Positions 35,566-39,906 of a stretch of 39,906 nt of DNA are shown here, piece after piece. Origin of the DNA: Eubacteriaceae bacterium (GTDB lineage Bacteria > Bacillota > Clostridia > Lachnospirales > Lachnospiraceae). The notes under the pieces are model-generated. The model saw only the letters and a list, made by a program, of their open reading frames with translations. It searched no databases and was not told the DNA's origin. Position numbers and translations under genes: made by a program. Each line of letters opens with the position of its first letter. The stretch's first letter is position 1. The DNA is taken from contig CAJTFB010000035.1 in NCBI GenBank assembly GCA_910575665.1, positions 1 through 39,906 of the forward strand. The letters are read 5' to 3'.

Positions 35566-36507
35566 TTACCACTCCTTTATCTGCTGCAATAATAATTTTT
35601 GTGAATTCGTCAGATTCTTCCCTTCCAATCTGGATAATTCTATATCATTGTCCTTTATCCAAACTCCTGATATGCGGTTATTCAATAAAATTCTTAATTT
35701 ATCCTCCACATTATCTTTTGGGGATTGCACATATGGAAATACCTTTCCAAAAAGTGCAGATACATCATATTCGTCACAAAAATCATCTGAATCAATCACT
35801 TCGATATCTTCGTGATATAAAATCATAATATTACAATGCTTTGAATTTTTTACCAGTTCACTGGAATGGGTCGACACAAGAAATTTCATTTTAGAAAAAC
35901 GAGCAATTAGAAAATTCAATATTTTTCCCGCGTTTGCAGGGGATAGAAATTCGTCAATCTCATCAATTACTACCATAACATGATTTTCCACCATATCATT
36001 TAGATATAATAATTCCAAAAACATCCGCACAAGAGCCTGTATCCCACTTGAAAGGGTTCCTTCTGATTCTGGTGCAAACCGGACTTCTTTCTCCTTAATT
36101 CCTTTCAACTCAAAAGAAACACCAAGAAAACTCTTTAATATCTCCTGTAATTCCTTCTCGTATTCCAGATAGATTAATTCGATCTGATCATTTAAGGTTC
36201 CAAATAAACTAAATGTATCTTTTAAATTAAAATACTCCTTCTCCACCCTTGTTTTAATAACATCCACATTACTTGAATTTTGTATTTGAGAATACGGTGT
36301 TGACACTTTAGAAACATCAAAATATCTATTAACCGAATCAATATAATAAATTTCTTCGCCTCGATTCAGCATTTCTATAATATATTCTTTTATAACTGCT
36401 GATTTGCCACTTGCATTTTCCCCAATTAGAATCGTATGCGTGTGCTTCATTTTTTCCTGTATCAAAACTTTCGTAGCATTATTTACTACGCTTTGACAAA
36501 ATTTCAT
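35566..36507 (-). CDS. ABC/OLD-like AAA ATPase of a putative defence operon
   Basis: A 313-residue ATPase. Walker A is LIGENASGKSAVI near residue 30. A charged helical insertion follows. The ABC-like signature is EGTLSSGIQALVRMFLEL, Walker B is VMVVIDEIDEFLSP, and the switch histidine is in LVSTHSSELV. This is the AAA_21/AAA_15 arrangement seen in OLD-family and PtuA-type ATPases that control a nuclease partner. No TOPRIM domain is present in the remaining 80 residues, so it would need a separate nuclease: the HNH gene directly downstream. ATG at 36507 was preferred (AAGGTG upstream). It overlaps the DUF262 gene by 29 bases. Confidence 0.82.
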   Translation of the reverse strand: MKFCQSVVNNATKVLIQEKMKHTHTILIGENASGKSAVIKEYIIEMLNRGEEIYYIDSVNRYFDVSKVSTPYSQIQNSSNVDVIKTRVEKEYFNLKDTFSLFGTLNDQIELIYLEYEKELQEILKSFLGVSFELKGIKEKEVRFAPESEGTLSSGIQALVRMFLELLYLNDMVENHVMVVIDEIDEFLSPANAGKILNFLIARFSKMKFLVSTHSSELVKNSKHCNIMILYHEDIEVIDSDDFCDEYDVSALFGKVFPYVQSPKDNVEDKLRILLNNRISGVWIKDNDIELSRLEGKNLTNSQKLLLQQIKEW

Positions 36508-37597
36508 AAACACCTTTCCACCTTTCTGTCATCTTCCCTTTCCCAAATGTACCCTGATCCGTATTCTTCTTATATGACTCTGAACGCTTAATTTCATCCA
36601 GGATTTCGTCTGTAATTTCATCCTTTATATTACACTTTTCACAGACAATATATGCACTCGTTAATAATGTCACCTTCTGATTCATTACTTTTCCCACCTT
36701 CATCTGTCTGATAAAACGCTCAATACTATCTTTATACTCCTCGATTATTTTATTATCTTCAATTTGAAAGACAAATTCCGAAAAATAATCCAAAAAATTA
36801 GCCAGTCTCCCTGTATAATTTTCTATATGAAATTTCTCACCATCAAATGTGACATGTTTACGGTAAGCACATAAGGTCAGCAGAGTCTCCATATCTTTTC
36901 CATTTGCACTCTCCTTTCCCCACAGCTTTCTCCATGCTGGGTTGTTATCATTAATATTATGAAGCATATCATAAAATCTACAGTCATATACCCCGTCTCT
37001 GATTTCCTGCGGTTCAAGATTTACACCGCCTTTATTCAAATTCTTAAATATCTGCTGTATCGTCTCCGCCTTTTTTTCCTGGTTAACCCATCGAATTTCA
37101 ACTACAGTCAGCGAAACATAATCAACCACACTTTGCACTTCAACTGGAAGATTTGCATAACTGATATCTATTTCATTACCATTATCAAGAACCATTTTAG
37201 TTTCTAATGGAGAGAGTGTATAAGCATCTTTCAAAGCTTCCTTGAAACTTTTTCCCGTCACATCAAGCTTTTGATAGTCAACGGCACTATTCTTTTGTGA
37301 ATCTGCATATTCTCCTATATAATAGAAAAACAAACTAAATATTCTTTGCTGCCCATCCAATATTTCCAACTGATTTTTCTTATTGCGATATGTGTAAATT
37401 GGAGGGATTGGAAAGTCACAGATCAATGACTGAACCAGTGCCTCTAACTTCTCCTTACTCCATTTATATTTCCTCTGATATTTAGGAATAATATATCTAT
37501 TATCATTTACTCCTTCCATCAATGTTTTAAAACCAATATCTGTTTTATATTGCTGTATTTTAATATCATCTAAATATTTCTGAATTGATTCCGCCAT
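36479..37597 (-). CDS. DUF262 (GmrS-like) domain protein of a putative defence operon
   Basis: A 372-residue protein. The N-terminal DUF262 domain has PKYQRKYKWSKEKLEALVQSL, PIPPIYTYR and the hallmark ILDGQQRIFSLFFYY (about residues 65-80), a ParB/sulfiredoxin-like fold that in GmrSD and BrxU binds and hydrolyses nucleotides. A second conserved piece is FKNLNKGGVNLEPQEIRDGVYD. The rest is helical, and no HNH (DUF1524) domain is fused, unlike GmrSD; the HNH is instead a separate gene two places downstream. ATG at 37597 has an excellent AAGGAGGGG site. First gene of the AT-rich operon, driven by an extended -10 promoter. Confidence 0.85.
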   Translation of the reverse strand: MAESIQKYLDDIKIQQYKTDIGFKTLMEGVNDNRYIIPKYQRKYKWSKEKLEALVQSLICDFPIPPIYTYRNKKNQLEILDGQQRIFSLFFYYIGEYADSQKNSAVDYQKLDVTGKSFKEALKDAYTLSPLETKMVLDNGNEIDISYANLPVEVQSVVDYVSLTVVEIRWVNQEKKAETIQQIFKNLNKGGVNLEPQEIRDGVYDCRFYDMLHNINDNNPAWRKLWGKESANGKDMETLLTLCAYRKHVTFDGEKFHIENYTGRLANFLDYFSEFVFQIEDNKIIEEYKDSIERFIRQMKVGKVMNQKVTLLTSAYIVCEKCNIKDEITDEILDEIKRSESYKKNTDQGTFGKGKMTERWKGVYEILSKRSK

Positions 37598-37648
37598 TTT
37601 GCCCCTCCTTTTCAAATTTTTATCATTTTATCATGGTTTATGAAATTT

Positions 37649-37657
37649 AGTATAACA
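37649..37657 (-). promoter_or_regulatory. Extended -10 promoter of the DUF262-ATPase-HNH operon
   Basis: Minus-strand TGTTATACT (TGnTATACT) about 52 bases before the DUF262 start, with no consensus -35. It lies between the rubrerythrin terminator and the operon, so the operon is transcribed independently. Confidence 0.55.
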
Positions 37658-37690
37658 TATTTTCTACACAATTTCACTAACGACTTACAC

Positions 37691-37727
37691 AAAAAATCAG
37701 GGTGCACAGGTTACTGCCTGTGCACCC
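37691..37727 (-). terminator. Strong rho-independent terminator of the perR-rubrerythrin unit
   Basis: On the minus strand GGGTGCACAGG pairs perfectly with CCTGTGCACCC around CAGTAA, followed by TGATTTTTTG. It lies about 40 bases after the rubrerythrin stop. Confidence 0.93.
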
Positions 37728-37764
37728 CGGATATATCACAAATCCTTATTTTAAACTATTTTTC

Positions 37765-38307
37765 TTACCCAAAATATCTCTTCAACAGACCTTCGAACGC
37801 TTTTCCATGTCTAGCCTCGTCACGAGCCATCTCATGCACGGTATCATGGATCGCATCCAGATTCAGAGCTTTGGCACGTTTTGCCAGATCTGTTTTTCCT
37901 GCTGTTGCGCCATTCTCTGCCTCTACACGCATTTCAAGATTTTTCTTTGTGCTGTCTGTAACAACCTCACCAAGAAGCTCTGCGAACTTAGCAGCATGCT
38001 CAGCCTCTTCGTATGCTGCTTTTTCCCAATAAAGACCGATCTCAGGATACCCCTCTCTGTGCGCCACGCGGGACATAGCAAGATACATACCTACCTCAGA
38101 GCACTCACCATTGAAGTTTGCACGAAGATCCTCTATGATATCTTCTGGAACTCCCTGAGCAACTCCTACTACATGCTCTGCTGCCCATGTCTTATCTCCG
38201 CCCTGCTCTGTAAACTTACTTGCTGGTGCGTTACACTGTGGACACTTCTCCGGTGCAGAATCTCCCTCATGAACATAACCACATACACTACATACAAATT
38301 TTTTCAT
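37765..38307 (-). CDS. Rubredoxin-first (reverse) rubrerythrin
   Basis: A 180-residue peroxide- or oxygen-detoxifying diiron protein of anaerobes. The order of domains is reversed relative to classical rubrerythrin: an N-terminal rubredoxin ([20 protein letters not shown], residues 3-30) precedes the ferritin-like four-helix domain with its diiron ligands ([53 protein letters not shown]). Such reverse rubrerythrins act as NADH-linked terminal peroxidases or oxidases in clostridia and are PerR-controlled. ATG start with AAGGAGAGATAAGG upstream. It follows perR by 65 bases on the same strand and ends in a strong terminator. Confidence 0.94.
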   Translation of the reverse strand: MKKFVCSVCGYVHEGDSAPEKCPQCNAPASKFTEQGGDKTWAAEHVVGVAQGVPEDIIEDLRANFNGECSEVGMYLAMSRVAHREGYPEIGLYWEKAAYEEAEHAAKFAELLGEVVTDSTKKNLEMRVEAENGATAGKTDLAKRAKALNLDAIHDTVHEMARDEARHGKAFEGLLKRYFG

Positions 38308-38372
38308 CCTTATCTCTCCTTTAAAATTTTAATTTTATTTGAAGTTTATCTGACAAAGGGTCAGCATAAACT

Positions 38373-38759
38373 TTATGTCGACATGCAGTCCTCACACTCA
38401 CCATAAAAATATACCTGGTGTCCCTGAACCTTTCCCTGAAAGTTCTCAGCTGCCCTTTCTTCGATAAAATCAAGAGAGGACATCTCCAGGTCCAGGATCT
38501 TATCGCATTTCCTGCAAACAAAATGGTAATGCGGCGTAACAGTAGCATCAAAATGATCTGTACTGTCTCCGCAGCTCAGTCGGAGAATCTCACCGGATTC
38601 TGCCAGCAAATTCAGATTTCGGTACACAGTACCAAGACTAAGCTTTGGAAATTGTGCTCTCAATTCCATATATACCTTTTCTGCTGTAGGATGTTCTTTG
38701 GTAGAATGCAGGTAAGCAAGGATCGCTTCTCTCTGTCTACTGTACTTGATTCCAGCCAA
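38373..38759 (-). CDS. perR: Fur-family peroxide-sensing repressor PerR
   Basis: A 128-residue metal-dependent repressor. The winged helix spans residues 1-75 (YSRQREAILAYL, HPTAEKVYMELRAQFPKLSLGTVYRNLNLLAESGEI). The C-terminal part has the regulatory metal ligands HFD and HYH, Asp in ILDLE (the PerR-type Asp), and structural zinc pairs CRKC and CEDC. I place the start at a TTG at 38759 because GAGGTGG lies just upstream and a consensus promoter sits within the longer 5' extension, so a longer protein from a GTG at 38861 would not be transcribed. The gene is cotranscribed with rubrerythrin. PerR rather than Fur is inferred from motif and neighbour. Confidence 0.9.
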   Translation of the reverse strand: MAGIKYSRQREAILAYLHSTKEHPTAEKVYMELRAQFPKLSLGTVYRNLNLLAESGEILRLSCGDSTDHFDATVTPHYHFVCRKCDKILDLEMSSLDFIEERAAENFQGKVQGHQVYFYGECEDCMST

Positions 38760-38801
38760 GGTACCCACCTCATTTTGATAATAGTAATTGTTACTGATAT
38801 C

Positions 38802-38830
38802 ATCATAAATGAATTTTTTCATTTTGTCAA
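38802..38830 (-). promoter_or_regulatory. SigA promoter of perR-rubrerythrin
   Basis: Minus-strand TTGACA (38825-38830), a 17-base spacer and TATGAT (38802-38807). The predicted start is near 38795, giving a leader of about 35 bases. AT-rich dyad-like sequence follows at 38771-38795, only weakly similar to a PerR box. Confidence 0.8.
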
Positions 38831-38914
38831 TAACTTTTTTAAATTTTTTTATTTTTTTCACCCGCCGCGAATTTTGTCATAAATTATAATAAAAGACAAA
38901 CAAGGAGATTCTTT

Positions 38915-39190
38915 ATGAATAACCGCTACATGAATTCCTGTGGCTGTGACCATCCAGATATGCCTCCTATGCCTCCCAAACCGCCAAAAGACAAAAAAAG
39001 TCTTGCCATGGCGTATGTTCCCTGGCAGAAGTGGCAGAACGTAATGGACGGCTGCAGTGCACTGAAACACGGTACCATCTTTGAAGAGCTGGTTTTACCG
39101 TTTGAGGGTTCCAGAGCTGCCTGCTCCCATTTTGCCGGCAGAAACGCGAACCAGTATGACAACAACCATTACAGGAGGGGTATGAGATGA
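38915..39190 (+). CDS. cotJA: Spore coat-associated protein CotJA
   Basis: A 91-residue spore protein. After a Met/Pro-rich start (CDHPDMPPMPPKPPKDKK) it has the CotJA signature LAMAYVPWQKWQNVMDGCSALKHGTIFEELVLPFEG. CotJA, CotJB and CotJC form an inner-coat complex made in the mother cell. ATG with AAGGAG upstream. It overlaps cotJB by 4 bases (ATGA). The 155 bases between it and perR hold perR's promoter. I see no convincing mother-cell sigma (SigE) box at a workable distance. Confidence 0.93.
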   Translation: MNNRYMNSCGCDHPDMPPMPPKPPKDKKSLAMAYVPWQKWQNVMDGCSALKHGTIFEELVLPFEGSRAACSHFAGRNANQYDNNHYRRGMR

Positions 39191-39444
39191 ATCAGGCAGA
39201 CAAAGAAAAAATGCTTCGTTACGTCCAGGAACTTGGCTTTGCCATAGACGACGTCGTTCTCTATCTGGACACCCATCCCACCGATGAAGACGCTTTGATG
39301 TATTATAAAAAGTATAAAAAACTATATAAAGAAGCAGCGGAGGAATACACCCGCTACTTCGGTCCCCTGGTCAATGAAAATGTTAACGTAGACAATGGCT
39401 GGACCTGGGTAGAAGGACCATGGCCATGGGAAGGGGGATGCTAA
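39187..39444 (+). CDS. cotJB: Spore coat protein CotJB
   Basis: An 85-residue spore coat protein recognised by LRYVQELGFAIDDVVLYLDTHPTDEDALMYYKKYKKLYKEAAEEYTRYFGPL and a Trp-rich tail ending WTWVEGPWPWEGGC, as in clostridial CotJB. Start overlaps the cotJA stop (ATGA) and a good AGGAGGGG site precedes it. Translationally coupled within the cotJ operon. Confidence 0.93.
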   Translation: MNQADKEKMLRYVQELGFAIDDVVLYLDTHPTDEDALMYYKKYKKLYKEAAEEYTRYFGPLVNENVNVDNGWTWVEGPWPWEGGC

Positions 39445-39447
39445 TCT

Positions 39448-39684
39448 ATGTGGAATTATGAAAAAAGACTACAGTACCCAGTTAATATATCGAGACCAAA
39501 TGCTGAGATTGCAAAAGTGATTATCAGTCAATTTGGAGGCCCCGATGGCGAAGTAGGAGCTGCCATGCGCTATCTGTCCCAGCGGTATTCCAATACGAAC
39601 CGGAAAGTTGCCGGGGTATTGACCGATATCGGTATATCGGTGGTGAAATTGCGTATATGGGGATGGAGAGGAAAACATATTTAA
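39448..39684 (+). pseudogene. cotJC: Truncated CotJC (manganese-catalase-like spore coat protein)
   Basis: The first 62 residues match CotJC well (MWNYEKRLQYPVNISRPNAEIAK, then GGPDGEVGAAMRYLSQRYSNTNRKVAGVLTDIG). In CotJC family proteins TDIG is followed by a TEE-x-x-HLE metal-binding helix and about 120 more residues. Here the sequence instead becomes ISVVKLRIWGWRGKHI and stops after residue 78. The catalytic diMn domain is therefore missing. The break lies a few tens of bases before a MITE end and an IS256-family element, which suggests a deletion associated with mobile-element activity. A short peptide may still be made but cannot be a working catalase. Confidence 0.8.
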
Positions 39685-39697
39685 AATCATGTTTAAT

Positions 39698-39754
39698 TAG
39701 CTCGACGGCGCCAACTTAAACTTAGGTAAATCGGCGTGGCCTGGCTAAATTCAG
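39698..39754. mobile_element. End fragment of a second MITE-like element
   Basis: TAGCTCGACGGC at 39698-39709 and the following bases match the terminal inverted repeat of the element at 30536-30809 with a few differences. After about 26 bases similarity to that copy is lost, and the IS256-family end begins near 39755. It may be the left end of a copy interrupted or deleted by that insertion sequence. Confidence 0.6.
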
Positions 39755-39790
39755 GTAGTGTAAATAAGTTTGTGTTTTTGGAAATAAATA

Positions 39791-39840
39791 GCTCCTTTTT
39801 GGTAAGAATTAGGATATGGAAATTCTTATCGAAAAGGAGT
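39791..39840 (+). promoter_or_regulatory. Hairpin sequestering the transposase ribosome-binding site
   Basis: The arms 39792-39810 (CTCCTTTTT GGTAAGAATT) and 39821-39839 (AATTCTTATC GAAAAGGAG) pair along 19 positions, two of them G-U. The Shine-Dalgarno sequence AAAGGAG lies wholly in the right arm, 7 bases before the ATG at 39847. Confidence 0.7.
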
Positions 39841-39846
39841 GTTTTT

Positions 39847-39906
39847 ATGCCAGTAGCAAAGGAACAAATTCGACAGATTATCTCAGAAAACAACTTAAGC
39901 AGCGTC
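39847..39906 (+). CDS. IS256/Mutator-family transposase, N-terminal fragment (cut by the window edge)
   Basis: The 20 residues visible (MPVAKEQIRQIISENNLSSV) match the usual N-terminus of clostridial IS256-family transposases (…KEQIxQIIxENN…). The DDE catalytic domain would lie beyond the window. ATG with AAGGAG 7 bases before it. Assignment rests on a short stretch plus the terminal-repeat-like sequence upstream. Confidence 0.6.
   Translation, partial: MPVAKEQIRQIISENNLSSV

Larger units (their letters stand above)
39755..39906 (+). mobile_element. Left end of an IS256-family insertion sequence (runs off the window)
   Basis: A likely terminal repeat (GTAGTGTAAATAAGTTTGTG) is followed by a hairpin, a ribosome-binding site and the start of a Mutator/IS256-type transposase. 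The right end lies outside the window, so length and target duplication cannot be seen. Confidence 0.65.

Noticed and set aside
38373-38861. Longer perR reading frame beginning with GTG at 38861 (Lys-rich N-terminus)
   Set aside because: The extension contains a consensus promoter and has no convincing ribosome-binding site; PerR proteins begin close to the YSRQREAI segment.
38862-38914. Mother-cell sigma (SigE) promoter of cotJA using TCATA and CAAACA
   Set aside because: The would-be -10 overlaps the ribosome-binding site, which leaves no room for a transcription start before it.

Overview
The window looks like a chromosome segment of an anaerobic, spore-forming Bacillota, most probably a Lachnospiraceae-type clostridium. 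This is judged from the gene set: a spore-coat cotJ operon, a PerR plus rubredoxin-first rubrerythrin pair, a small ferredoxin-thioredoxin-reductase-like protein and an AGCS symporter. Strong AGGAGG ribosome-binding sites and many GTG/TTG starts also fit. No rRNA, tRNA or CRISPR array was seen. I could not run a database search, so the genus is left open.

Positions 1-12.6 kb are mostly housekeeping. On the minus strand there are an FTR-like protein, dapF, a DUF1934 protein, a D-Ala-D-Ala ligase and an amino-acid:cation symporter, with copies of a GGGTCAAAAGG-ended repeat in the gaps. A secreted glucosaminidase follows on the plus strand. An ftsH-HAD phosphatase-uvrC operon (minus) then diverges from pyrG (plus). 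A flavodoxin-like gene after pyrG is broken by one extra A.

Positions 13.2-23.0 kb read as one long minus-strand transcription unit, and its promoter-proximal half is visibly AT-rich. It encodes, in order, two SPASM-type radical SAM enzymes, an 81-residue probable precursor peptide with the best ribosome-binding site of the locus, a subtilisin-like protease fused to a degenerate acyl-carrier-like domain, an ABC exporter, and then an FtsX/MacB-type ABC system. I interpret it as a ribosomally made, radical-SAM-modified peptide (RiPP) pathway with export and possible immunity genes.

Positions 23.1-30.4 kb hold a minus-strand operon: recJ, a glycosyltransferase, a MoxR ATPase, a DUF58 protein and a membrane transglutaminase, ended by a clear terminator. 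After a 274-bp MITE-like element come a C39-like peptidase and a response regulator / histidine kinase / anchored hypothetical protein operon.

Positions 34.8-37.6 kb hold an AT-rich three-gene operon (DUF262 protein, ABC/OLD-like ATPase, HNH nuclease). It resembles phage-defence modules and has its own promoter. It is followed by perR-rubrerythrin (minus) and cotJA-cotJB-truncated cotJC (plus). The right edge runs into a second copy of the MITE end and an IS256-family insertion sequence whose transposase ribosome-binding site is buried in a hairpin.

The two most interesting systems are the radical-SAM peptide locus with its subtilase/carrier-like fusion, and the DUF262-ATPase-HNH operon.
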